A DNA stretch of 7,618 bases from an uncultured Clostridia bacterium (GTDB lineage Bacteria > Bacillota > Clostridia > TANB77 > CAG-508): positions 1 to 7,618 of the forward strand of contig CANRFS010000062.1 of assembly GCA_947629965.1 (NCBI GenBank), read 5' to 3'. Below the pieces are notes generated by a model. The model saw only the letters and a program-made list of their open reading frames with translations, was not told the origin of the DNA and searched no databases. Made by a program: the position numbers and the translations under genes. Below are positions 1 through 7,153 of this stretch, piece by piece; positions within the stretch are counted from its first letter, which is position 1; the number at the start of each line of letters is the position of its first letter.

Positions 1-1104
1 AAACATATATCTACTTGGTTTTGGATCATCCTTATTTTCTACTAGTTTTATTTTACTTTTTTTCTTATCCTTTAGATGTTGTCTATATGTAATCTTTCTT
101 TCTATAATATTATGCAAATCTCCTTGATCGTCCATACAATAATAACTTTTTTCTAATTTATTAGGATGAACATATTTTTGACTAACAGAAGATAAATACC
201 AATCATAGCATATACTATAATCTCCAAAAGCATAGGATAATCCTCCATTTCTCCAATTCACTTCATTAAGGTAGAATCGATCTTTTAACCTAAATATTTC
301 TATATCAAAAATACCATTAAATTTTACTTCTCTTAATAAATTTTCTAATGATTCTTTCATTTCCATAATATTATCTGTGGATTCAACTATACCTAATGTC
401 ATAGAACCTTTCTTTTCAGGCCATATTCTTAATTTTCTTATACACATTGGCATTGAAACATTATTGTTATATGAAAAACCATCTATTGTATATTCACAAT
501 CATAATTTAAATACTCTTGAACCAAAACTTTACTATAACTATTTTTTCTCAAAAAAATTATAGCATTATCAAAATCGGCTTTACTTTTGCAGATTTTGAT
601 ATGCATCTTATTACCTTTAGCACTAACTAGTGGTTTTATAATCACAGGTAGTTTTATTTTCAATTTAACTTCACTATTAGAAGAAATATCTATAATTTCA
701 CTTTCAGCAATATTTATTTTATATTTCTTTGCAAGTTTAAATTGTTCGTATTTATCCATATATTTGTTTATCATCCCTTGTGTTTTATTTATATTAGGAA
801 CAATAAAGTTTTTACATAATTTATTGTAGTTCTTGTCAATGCATATTGCCGCTTTGTCAGATGTAGGAATTAAAACAGGTTTATCTTTTTCATTATCATA
901 ATATTTCATTATTCTATCCATAGCATCATCTTCATCTTTGCAAATATAATACTTTTCCAAATATTTACTTTTCTTAATAGCAATCTTATTCGTTTTACTG
1001 ATAGCAAACAATATTGGATGAATACCTCTTTCTCCAAATATTCTTATTACTCCTAATGTATTCGTATGATCATTACCTACAATAATTACTTTATTTTTAT
1101 ACAT
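1..1104 (-). CDS. ATP-grasp ligase of a surface-polysaccharide cluster, 3' end outside the window
   Basis: The frame is open from an ATG at 1104 to the left edge, giving 368 codons with no stop. The product looks like a stand-alone ATP-grasp enzyme of the PylC / carbamoyl-phosphate-synthase-like / D-aspartate-ligase type. These enzymes use ATP to form an acyl phosphate on a carboxylate and join it to an amine. A Rossmann-like pre-grasp start (KVIIVGND, residues 5-12) is followed by an ATP-binding IIKPL at 155-159 with SAKGN after it, a hinge-like VQEYL at 195-199, and metal-binding acidic and Asn residues in FDIEIF (266-271) and NEVNWRNGG (280-288). The start is supported by AAAGGA at 1118-1113, 8 bases upstream. 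Relatives are about 400 residues, so only a short C-terminal part should be missing. It is the most distal gene seen, 30 bases after the deacetylase. It probably modifies the glycan or a precursor, but the substrate cannot be read from the sequence. Family confidence is good; specific function is unknown. Confidence 0.85.
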   Translation of the reverse strand, partial: MYKNKVIIVGNDHTNTLGVIRIFGERGIHPILFAISKTNKIAIKKSKYLEKYYICKDEDDAMDRIMKYYDNEKDKPVLIPTSDKAAICIDKNYNKLCKNFIVPNINKTQGMINKYMDKYEQFKLAKKYKINIAESEIIDISSNSEVKLKIKLPVIIKPLVSAKGNKMHIKICKSKADFDNAIIFLRKNSYSKVLVQEYLNYDCEYTIDGFSYNNNVSMPMCIRKLRIWPEKKGSMTLGIVESTDNIMEMKESLENLLREVKFNGIFDIEIFRLKDRFYLNEVNWRNGGLSYAFGDYSICYDWYLSSVSQKYVHPNKLEKSYYCMDDQGDLHNIIERKITYRQHLKDKKKSKIKLVENKDDPKPSRYMF

Positions 1105-1134
1105 TTATATCATCCTTTCCCACGTAAATAAAAT

Positions 1135-1860
1135 CTATTGTTTTACTATATTTCTTAGACTTCTATAAACTTTTATAAATATTTCTAATAATCTATCCTT
1201 AAAATTTCTTTTTCTCTGTTTAAATAAATTAACAACTTCATCAATATCTACATTAAAATTATCTTGATGCAATTTTATAAATTTTTCTAAATACTCAAAA
1301 CTTGCATCCTTCATATTATTAGGATGATATACAAAAGTAAATATTCCATTTTTAGATATTACATGTGGCGTATCAAATACTGAAGGAATAAATAACATTC
1401 CATTCTTCACATATGGAAAATATGCATACCCATCTGAAATAAATTCAAAATATTTTAACTCCCTACATACCTTAATCGTATTATCATCAAACGTATGATT
1501 TGGTGCAAAAAAACATTTTGCCACTATTCCATTGCTCCTTAAAATTTTATATCCTTCCTCTATTATCTGCTTTTGTTTATCATAACTTTTACCCGTAAAC
1601 TCTGTTCTAATGGTTTTACTTAAATTATGATTTAGCCCATGTTGGGCTATTATCCATCCGTTTTCTTGCCACCTCTTTGCATATTTATCCCAAAAATTTT
1701 CAATTTCATTATATTTCGCAAAGTCCTCGTCTTTATTATTCGGTATTATTCCAACTATTGGTTTTACATCATATTTATTTAATATCTCTTCTACCCTAAT
1801 CCAATTTTTCTCATTCATTTTAGGGCACGCATCATCAAGTCTTATTATATATCTCAACAT
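1135..1860 (-). CDS. NodB/CE4-like polysaccharide deacetylase, cytoplasmic type
   Basis: This encodes a 241-residue protein resembling small NodB-fold deacetylases (DUF2334 or WbmS-like) found in glycan clusters. These typically remove acetyl groups from amino sugars using a metal held by Asp and His. RLDDA (7-11) fits motif 1 with D9 and D10, HGLNH (74-78) fits the metal-binding H-x3-H of motif 2, and FFAPNH (117-122) fits motif 3. FVYHPNN (176-182) may be the late His motif. There is no signal peptide or membrane span, so it should act in the cytoplasm on a nucleotide sugar or lipid-linked intermediate. The last 25 residues are basic and amphipathic and could lie on the membrane. The ATG at 1860 was chosen because AGAGGAAG lies 6 bases upstream. 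An in-frame ATG at 1887 has no such site and would add a lysine/arginine-rich tail. The gene overlaps the end of the polymerase gene by 26 bases. The acetylated substrate is not known. Confidence 0.82.
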   Translation of the reverse strand: MLRYIIRLDDACPKMNEKNWIRVEEILNKYDVKPIVGIIPNNKDEDFAKYNEIENFWDKYAKRWQENGWIIAQHGLNHNLSKTIRTEFTGKSYDKQKQIIEEGYKILRSNGIVAKCFFAPNHTFDDNTIKVCRELKYFEFISDGYAYFPYVKNGMLFIPSVFDTPHVISKNGIFTFVYHPNNMKDASFEYLEKFIKLHQDNFNVDIDEVVNLFKQRKRNFKDRLLEIFIKVYRSLRNIVKQ

Positions 1861-2953
1861 TTTTTTCTTCCTCTTTCTTATTATCATAAAAATCTAACAT
1901 AAACAGATATATAGGAAATAGCACAGCTTCATGCCTTACCCATGAACCAAAATCCGGTTCAAATAATGCAGAACCCATTGAAAAAGCTATTACTACATAT
2001 AATGCTATTTTTGCATTCTTATTTATTACATTTACATTTTTTAAATTATTTATAATTAATAAAATAATCATTGTTTGATATACAGCATATATAAAATACT
2101 TTGGTCCTAACGTTAAAAGTTCAACTGGTATTAATATTCTAATCAATACTAATATGTAATCTAATGAAAATACATACAGGTTACTAGAATTAAATAAAAC
2201 CCTAATATCACTTCTTGCACTTGATGTACGCGTTCTAACTCTAATGAGCTCATCATAATCTTTTATACTAACTACTTTAGCTATGTTCATTAAAGCAAAA
2301 ATGCACAAATAAATTGATAAAACTATAATAATGACACTAGATTTTTTCATATTCTTTGAAAACTTATTTATTATAAAATAGGTAAAAATCATAAATGCTG
2401 CCATTAAAACATAATAATTTCTAAATGTCATAAAACATAATATATATATTAAGAAACAACCTATAAATTTTGATTTACTTGATAGCTTTGACGATATAAT
2501 AGCATGCATCATAAAGAAATATAATATTTGTATAGGTTCTTTAGCTAAACAAAAATTAAATATATTCAGTACGGCTATAGACATTAAAATAAAAATACTT
2601 TCCATCATAGAATAGCTTCTTTTATGCTTTGCTATTATATAGAAAATAATTAAGTTCCAAATAACAGTAATATATATTTCAAACCCATAATAACTAGTTA
2701 AATCCAAAAAATTAATACTTTTAAAAATTGCTACTGTATTCCCATCTACACTTGAATCGCTTTCATTTTCCTCCCCTTTTATAGTTAATCCAAATTTAGG
2801 CTTATCGCTATCATTAATTGCATTGATAAAATACCATCCAACACCTTCATCAACTAGTGTTTTTTTCATAACTGAATATCTAATTCCTTTTGCCATCAGA
2901 ATTATCAAAATACTAAAAAATATTAAAACACTTGCTGTAAACCTTTTTTTCAT
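1835..2953 (-). CDS. multi-spanning membrane protein, probable Wzy-type repeat-unit polymerase
   Basis: This is a 372-residue, strongly hydrophobic protein with about ten membrane segments (approximately 6-22, 91-108, 116-136, 140-154, 163-177, 180-196, 205-226, 260-280, 285-302, 314-332, 340-355). TM1 is followed by a long polar loop (about 23-90). Another polar loop at 228-258 is rich in arginine and serine (RVRTRTSSARSD, 238-249). Near the end, EPDFGSWVRHEAVLFPIY (332-349) resembles the final conserved stretch of O-antigen and capsule polymerase-like proteins, and KEPIQ (138-142) is another polar motif at a membrane edge. Wzy proteins join lipid-linked repeat units on the outer face of the membrane. 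They diverge too far for firm assignment by eye, and a flippase is the main alternative, although flippases usually have 12-14 spans and no such long loops. The ATG at 2953 is preferred over 2968 because AGGAG lies 7 bases before it. It begins 4 bases after the upstream gene's stop. Confidence 0.72.
   Translation of the reverse strand: MKKRFTASVLIFFSILIILMAKGIRYSVMKKTLVDEGVGWYFINAINDSDKPKFGLTIKGEENESDSSVDGNTVAIFKSINFLDLTSYYGFEIYITVIWNLIIFYIIAKHKRSYSMMESIFILMSIAVLNIFNFCLAKEPIQILYFFMMHAIISSKLSSKSKFIGCFLIYILCFMTFRNYYVLMAAFMIFTYFIINKFSKNMKKSSVIIIVLSIYLCIFALMNIAKVVSIKDYDELIRVRTRTSSARSDIRVLFNSSNLYVFSLDYILVLIRILIPVELLTLGPKYFIYAVYQTMIILLIINNLKNVNVINKNAKIALYVVIAFSMGSALFEPDFGSWVRHEAVLFPIYLFMLDFYDNKKEEEKNVEIYNKT
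1867..1874 (-). promoter_or_regulatory. ribosome binding site deciding the deacetylase start
   Basis: AGAGGAAG on the minus strand ends 6 bases before the ATG at 1860. It lies inside the last codons of the upstream membrane protein gene, so ribosomes finishing that gene pass over it. The alternative ATG at 1887 has only AT-rich sequence before it. Confidence 0.7.
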
Positions 2954-2957
2954 TCTT

Positions 2958-4091
2958 CTACTCCTCATTAGTATAAATTTTCTCTAATTTTTTTACTGTG
3001 TCATTTATATCATAGCCATTTTCTTTAATTTCCCTAATAACATCTTTTCTTTCATTATTTAAACTTAGTATACTATTTGCCCACTCAGTAGCTGACTTTT
3101 GTAATGAAATGAATTCTAGCAAATCAGAAACATGCGCATCTATTGGTATAACATCCTTTGATGCATAACATTTTAAACCTGACGCCTGAGCCTCAATCAA
3201 AACTAATCCTAACCCTTCAAATTTTGATGGAAATACAAATATATCCATTGCACACATATAATCGTTAGGATTATTTTTAAATCCTAAAAACATAACATAT
3301 TCATTTAAATTTAATAGTGCCACTTTTTCTTTTATCTTGTTTTCATCTTTGCCACTTCCAACAAGCATTAATTTACTATTACTGTTCTTTTTATGTATTT
3401 CATTAAATATATCAATAAGAAAAATGTGATTTTTTAATTCTACAAATCTTCCTACATTTCCAATTATCAGTGTATCTTCCTTTATATTTAATTGTTTTCT
3501 AATCTGTTTCCTCTTTTGTTCATTAAACCTGAATTTGTCTATATTAATTGCATTTCGTATAACCTCAAATTTAGAAGAATTGACTACTTTATTTCCAAAC
3601 AACCATTTTCCTGCTTCTTCACTACAAGCAAAAAAATTAGTAGCATATTTCTTTAATTTTGGTTTAAGCAAATTTCCAAACATTTTCTTAAATATATTTT
3701 TTGTTTGAAATTCTATACTGTGAGAATGAGCAATTCTAATCGGAACGCCAATTTTTTTAGCATACTTTAAAACCATGTAATTTTTACTTGTAGAATTCAA
3801 ATGTACAACTTTATAATCATTATGTTGTTCAAAAAAACTTTTAATAGCTTTTTTATATTTAATAAAATCTGTTGGTATTCTTATCCAAACCCCATTGAGT
3901 TTATAAACATTACATTTCATATCTTTTAAAACTTGCTCTTCTTTGCTATAATCTTTTCCATCATCCAATAGTAAAATATCTATTTGAAATTTGCTTTTAT
4001 CAATTTTTTCTATCCAGTTAATTAACATGCTTTGAATGCCTCCTCGAAGCATTCTATCAACAAAATATAATATTTTTATCTTCGAACTCAT
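2958..4091 (-). CDS. GT4-family glycosyltransferase (EpsF-like)
   Basis: This 377-residue protein has the GT-B layout of family 4 retaining glycosyltransferases. These transfer a sugar from a nucleotide donor to a growing lipid-linked oligosaccharide at the cytoplasmic face of the membrane. The N-terminal acceptor half has LRGGIQSML (15-23) and RIAHSHS (119-125). The C-terminal donor half has IRNAINIDKF (178-187), VGRFVELKNH (213-222), LMLVGSGKDE (241-250) and FPSKFEGLGLVLIEAQASG (287-305). In that last stretch E292 and E300 form the E-x7-E pattern that contacts the donor. Length is normal for the family. The ATG at 4091 has GGAAG and AGAGGG within the 15 bases before it. The gene follows the pyruvyl transferase by 28 bases. 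Closest in style to EpsF-type enzymes of Gram-positive exopolysaccharide clusters, but the sugar and linkage cannot be inferred. Confidence 0.93.
   Translation of the reverse strand: MSSKIKILYFVDRMLRGGIQSMLINWIEKIDKSKFQIDILLLDDGKDYSKEEQVLKDMKCNVYKLNGVWIRIPTDFIKYKKAIKSFFEQHNDYKVVHLNSTSKNYMVLKYAKKIGVPIRIAHSHSIEFQTKNIFKKMFGNLLKPKLKKYATNFFACSEEAGKWLFGNKVVNSSKFEVIRNAINIDKFRFNEQKRKQIRKQLNIKEDTLIIGNVGRFVELKNHIFLIDIFNEIHKKNSNSKLMLVGSGKDENKIKEKVALLNLNEYVMFLGFKNNPNDYMCAMDIFVFPSKFEGLGLVLIEAQASGLKCYASKDVIPIDAHVSDLLEFISLQKSATEWANSILSLNNERKDVIREIKENGYDINDTVKKLEKIYTNEE
2961..2965 (-). promoter_or_regulatory. ribosome binding site deciding the polymerase start
   Basis: AGGAG lies 7 bases upstream of the ATG at 2953 and overlaps the final codons of the preceding glycosyltransferase, whose TAG stop occupies 2960-2958. 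The competing ATG at 2968 would place this motif inside the coding region and has only AT-rich sequence before it. Confidence 0.75.
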
Positions 4092-4119
4092 TAATCCCTC
4101 TTCCTTTTATTTAGTCACT

Positions 4120-5301
4120 TTACTTTTGCATCTCACTACTATTCTCCAATGCATTCTCTAAAAAACTCTTTGTCTCATCCCTTAAAACTTTAAGCTCATT
4201 ATTCACATTGTCGAAATCTATTTTTCCTTTTAAAACCTCTTCTATATTTTCTGAACCTTCCAATATTCTATTTTCTAAATTCATCAATCTTAATAATGAA
4301 TAAACTCTTGAATTTGTCGATATTTTATTATTTTTACTTTTATACCTCTCAAACGTAAAAAACTCCACATTATTTATCAATGAAAATACTGTACCATGAA
4401 AAGAATCCGTGCATACATACTTAGCATTTCCAATTAAATTAACAAATTCTCTTGGTCCAACATCATAAGGTATAATATCAGCAAATCTATCACTATATCT
4501 TACATATTCATCACAATGGTTTAATGAAACAATTTTATAGCCCGTTTTCTCCCTCAATTTTTCAGCAAACTTTCTATGTTTTATGTTTTTTCCTAGAAAG
4601 TAACATAAAATATATTCTCCTTTAATTACAGGATTTTCATCTTGTACTTTTCGCCATTCATCCCTCGTTAATAAAATCGTTGGATCACAAGCAAGTTTTA
4701 CTCTTTTACTAGTCAAATCCTCTACTATATTACAACCCGCTTCCTCTCTAACCGAGATATAATTCATCCTATTTAAAAAACGTTTATATGTTTCCTTGTA
4801 TTTAGTTGGAATCTCTGATATTCCAAAACTTGTTGCAAGTGCCACTTTGTTTATATCTTCATCTACCCAATTCAATGTATAATAATCAGCCACAACATTT
4901 ACAGGTAACCATAATTGATCACTTCCAACTACAATACTAGAATAATTCTTACTCGCTTCACTTAATTCTTTATATGTATAAAAACTTTTCGTTAAATTAA
5001 TTTCTTTTCTAAATTCTTCAAATTTTTGTTCTCTTGTATATATATTTTTTCCTAACTTCTTATTAATCCTTTTATAAATTTTTAGCCAAATCATACCTAT
5101 CTTAGATTTCAAAAAAGAAAAATTTAAAATTTGTGATTTATAAAACTTTTTCTTGTTATTTTTAAAATCTACGTTTTTATCAATATTAAAAGTTTCATTT
5201 TCCAAATTAAAATCATCAAGAATCTTTTGAGTTGCATATGCCTGAAGCATACTTCCATAGTTATTTTTAAAATAACAAGATACAATTCCCACCTTTTTCA
5301 T
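4120..5301 (-). CDS. polysaccharide pyruvyl transferase family protein
   Basis: This 393-residue protein belongs to the polysaccharide pyruvyl transferase family (PF04230; CsaB, WcfO and EpsO relatives). Members transfer pyruvate from phosphoenolpyruvate to a sugar as a ketal, adding negative charge to surface glycans. Recognisable blocks are VGIVSCYFKNNYGSMLQAYA (4-23, the N-terminal NYG-x2-LQAYA motif), VVGSDQLWLP (124-133), SVRE (183-186), CDPTILL (205-211), ILCYFLG (231-237) and VCTDSFHGTVFSLI (296-309), the D-S-F-H-G stretch near the active site. Length is usual. The gene starts 8 bases after the previous glycosyltransferase stop, with GAAGGT at 5311-5306 as the likely ribosome binding site. 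Some family members act on other acceptors or lack demonstrated pyruvylation, so the family call is firm and the exact reaction is inferred. It probably decorates a lipid-linked intermediate or nucleotide sugar in the cytoplasm. Confidence 0.92.
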   Translation of the reverse strand: MKKVGIVSCYFKNNYGSMLQAYATQKILDDFNLENETFNIDKNVDFKNNKKKFYKSQILNFSFLKSKIGMIWLKIYKRINKKLGKNIYTREQKFEEFRKEINLTKSFYTYKELSEASKNYSSIVVGSDQLWLPVNVVADYYTLNWVDEDINKVALATSFGISEIPTKYKETYKRFLNRMNYISVREEAGCNIVEDLTSKRVKLACDPTILLTRDEWRKVQDENPVIKGEYILCYFLGKNIKHRKFAEKLREKTGYKIVSLNHCDEYVRYSDRFADIIPYDVGPREFVNLIGNAKYVCTDSFHGTVFSLINNVEFFTFERYKSKNNKISTNSRVYSLLRLMNLENRILEGSENIEEVLKGKIDFDNVNNELKVLRDETKSFLENALENSSEMQK

Positions 5302-5309
5302 TTATACCT

Positions 5310-6389
5310 TCATTCCTTTAAGTAAATTTCTTTATATTGTTTTACCATGACATCATTACAATATTTATTTAAAACATCTTCTCTACCTTTTTTTGTTACA
5401 CCGTCTACCTGTGCTCTATTATTTTTTATTTCACTAATCTTTTTTATAAATTCCTCTTTATTTTTTGCTATATATCCATTTTTTCCATTTTCTATTACAT
5501 CTTTATTACCTATACAATCACTTACAATACATATTTTTTTCATATACATTGATTCCAATAAAGATATCGGTAAACCTTCCCACAATGACGTTAAAATAAA
5601 TACATCATGATTATTTAATTCCTCCAACACTTTATTTCTCGTTTTCCATCCAGTTACATTAATATTAGAACTCGTTAATTCATTTTTAAGTTCCCCATCT
5701 CCTATCCAAGTAAACTGAATATCTGGTAACTCTTTTGCAATTTCATTAAACAATTTTGGGTTTTTTTGATATCCTATTCTTCCGATTGTACATATTTTTA
5801 AATTTTTATAATTAATTTCATGTTGTCTTAAATGCTTTATTTCTTTATCTATTTTTTTAATATCTATTCCATTATTTATACATATTGAATTCTTATTTAA
5901 TTTCTTCGCCTCTAAATATTCACCATAAGAACATCCAACAATTGTACACTTTCTATTAAGCATCGCTGTTATTTTTTCTATTAGCCAATATATAGTTCTT
6001 TTTAACTTTGAGTCATCTTGTTTCAAAAAAGAAAAACCATGAGGGTTATAAAACATTTTTACCTTTTTTCCACTTATAGCTATTCTTCCTAATACTCCTG
6101 CTTTAGAAGAATGCAAATGTATAATATCTGGTTTTTCTTCTTTTATTATTCTTTTTATTTCTCCTAACGCTTTTATGTCCTTTTTCAAATCCATACTTCT
6201 TGTAAAATTTTCAATTTCTATAAACTTTATCTTTTTATCAAAATATCTTTCAAAGTTATCTGGAGTTTGCTTTCTTTTTCCATAAACTATTACTACCTCA
6301 AAATTTTTAACCAACTCTTTTGTCAAATCTACCAATAAGGTAAAAATTCCTCCTCCAAAAGCCTCAACAATATGTAAAATCTTTTTCAT
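5310..6389 (-). CDS. GT4-family glycosyltransferase (EpsD/CapM-like), probable second-sugar transferase
   Basis: This 359-residue GT-B enzyme starts with ILHIVEAFGGGIFTLLVDLT (4-23), a glycine-rich acceptor-side block typical of capsule glycosyltransferases. It continues with IIHLHSSKAGVLGRIA (89-104), NPHGFSF (115-121), INNGID (171-176), IGRIGYQKNP (202-211) and SLWEGLPISLLE (268-279). E271 and E279 form the E-x7-E donor motif. It should add a sugar to the lipid-linked acceptor made by the initiating transferase just upstream; that order is inferred from gene order. The ATG at 6389 directly abuts the TAA stop of the upstream gene (6392-6390) and has GGAG 8 bases before it, so the two are probably translationally coupled. 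Only about 20-25% of residues seem shared by eye with the other GT4 at 2958-4091, so they are not a recent duplication. Donor and linkage are unknown. Confidence 0.93.
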   Translation of the reverse strand: MKKILHIVEAFGGGIFTLLVDLTKELVKNFEVVIVYGKRKQTPDNFERYFDKKIKFIEIENFTRSMDLKKDIKALGEIKRIIKEEKPDIIHLHSSKAGVLGRIAISGKKVKMFYNPHGFSFLKQDDSKLKRTIYWLIEKITAMLNRKCTIVGCSYGEYLEAKKLNKNSICINNGIDIKKIDKEIKHLRQHEINYKNLKICTIGRIGYQKNPKLFNEIAKELPDIQFTWIGDGELKNELTSSNINVTGWKTRNKVLEELNNHDVFILTSLWEGLPISLLESMYMKKICIVSDCIGNKDVIENGKNGYIAKNKEEFIKKISEIKNNRAQVDGVTKKGREDVLNKYCNDVMVKQYKEIYLKE

Positions 6390-7101
6390 TTATATTGCTC
6401 CTTCTTTTTTTAACACTGAACTTATTGTTTTTAAAAAAATTTTCACATCCATCTTCAATGAATAATGTTCAGCATAAAAAGCCTCCATATCCACCCTTTG
6501 CTCATAAGTTGTATCACTTCTTCCATTCGCTGCCCAATATCCAGTGATTCCAGGTTTTACACTATGTACAATTCTTATTTTATTACCAAATTTTTTTACT
6601 TCATCATCTACTATTGGTCTTGGACCTATTAACGTCATGTCTCCTTTTAATATATTTAGAATCTGTGGAATTTCATCTATGCTTGTCTTTCTTAAAAAAT
6701 TTCCAAGTTTAGTAATTCTAGGATCATCTTTCAATTTGTAATTTTCCTCAAACTCTTTTCTTATTTCCTCATTCTCATCTAAATATCTTTTCAATATTTC
6801 GTCCGCCCCTACTACCATACTTCTAAACTTATACATTTTAAAATGTTCTCCATTTTTTCCAAGCCTAGTATGTGTATAGAAAATTGGACCTTTATCTTTA
6901 AAAATCATTTGCGCTACATATATTCCGCATAATTATTGGAATTAAAAATATTAGTCCACATATCCCAACAATAATATCTATCATTCTTTTTATAATATTA
7001 TAAAAAAATTTCTTCTTTGTATCTGTCTCTCGAGTATATACTCCTATTGGCACTAAAGCCACACATTCATTTACATTTTCCGTTGGTATATCAACATCCA
7101 T
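6390..7101 (-). pseudogene. initiating sugar transferase (monotopic phosphoglycosyl transferase), frameshifted
   Basis: Two overlapping frames together spell one bacterial sugar transferase (PF02397), the enzyme that moves a sugar phosphate from UDP-sugar to undecaprenyl phosphate and starts the repeat unit. The first frame (7101-6898) encodes the membrane part: KRMIDIIVGICGLIFLIPII matches the reentrant helix. It then leaves the family pattern and stops. The second frame, one base out, is open from 6932 to 6390 and encodes KDKGPIFYTHTRLGKNG, KMYKFRSMV, DDPRITKLGNFLRKTSIDE with the catalytic Asp-Glu pair, GDMTLIGPRP and KPGITGYW. Removing one base between 6932 and 6898 would give about 236 residues, normal for the short members. 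ATG at 7101 is preferred over an in-frame TTG at 7119, which falls on the G-rich ribosome binding site. A true mutation, a sequencing error or programmed frameshifting are all possible; no homopolymer run lies at the junction. The catalytic half alone would lack its membrane anchor. Confidence 0.83.
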
Positions 7102-7109
7102 CTTTCCTA

Positions 7110-7117
7110 CTTCCCCC
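7110..7117 (-). promoter_or_regulatory. ribosome binding site of the initiating sugar transferase
   Basis: GGGGGAAG on the minus strand ends 8 bases before the ATG at 7101. A second purine stretch, AGGAAAG, directly abuts the ATG. The G-rich site shares its first G with a possible TTG start at 7119, which argues against that TTG. Confidence 0.55.
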
Positions 7118-7146
7118 AATTATTTACAATTACCTTTTTTGGATTT

Positions 7147-7153
7147 TACCGCC
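7147..7153 (-). promoter_or_regulatory. ops-like GGCGGTA in the operon leader (weak candidate)
   Basis: The minus strand reads AAAGGCGGTAAAATCC about 46 bases before the first start codon. GGCGGTA is identical to the first seven bases of the ops element bound by the NusG paralogue RfaH in enterobacterial polysaccharide leaders. RfaH itself is not expected in a low-GC Gram-positive, where the analogous factor LoaP uses an RNA hairpin, so the match may be chance. Confidence 0.15.

Noticed and set aside
587..829. Plus-strand open frame encoding a hydrophobic 80-residue peptide.
   Set aside because: It lies wholly antisense within the ATP-grasp gene. The hydrophobicity is what AT-rich antisense gives, and it has no credible ribosome binding site.
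1105..1134. Terminator or promoter between the deacetylase and ATP-grasp genes.
   Set aside because: The 30-base gap holds only the ribosome binding site. No stem-loop or -35/-10 pair is visible.
1861..1887. Extended deacetylase start at 1887.
   Set aside because: No ribosome binding site precedes it, and the added residues are a lysine/arginine run encoded by the real ribosome binding site region.
5347..5610. Plus-strand open frame of 87 codons.
   Set aside because: It is antisense to the C-terminal donor half of a clear GT4 glycosyltransferase and resembles no family I recognise.
6544..6741. Plus-strand open frame of 65 codons.
   Set aside because: It is antisense to the catalytic core of the sugar transferase, whose motifs are unmistakable on the minus strand.
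6390..6908. The catalytic half as a separate 172-residue gene starting at ATG 6908, coupled to the upstream stop.
   Set aside because: The preceding in-frame codons continue the family pattern upstream of that ATG, there is no ribosome binding site at normal spacing, and the product would lack the membrane helix. A broken single gene is the simpler reading.
7102..7119. TTG start at 7119 for the sugar transferase.
   Set aside because: The TTG overlaps the GGGGGAAG stretch that best serves as ribosome binding site for the ATG at 7101.
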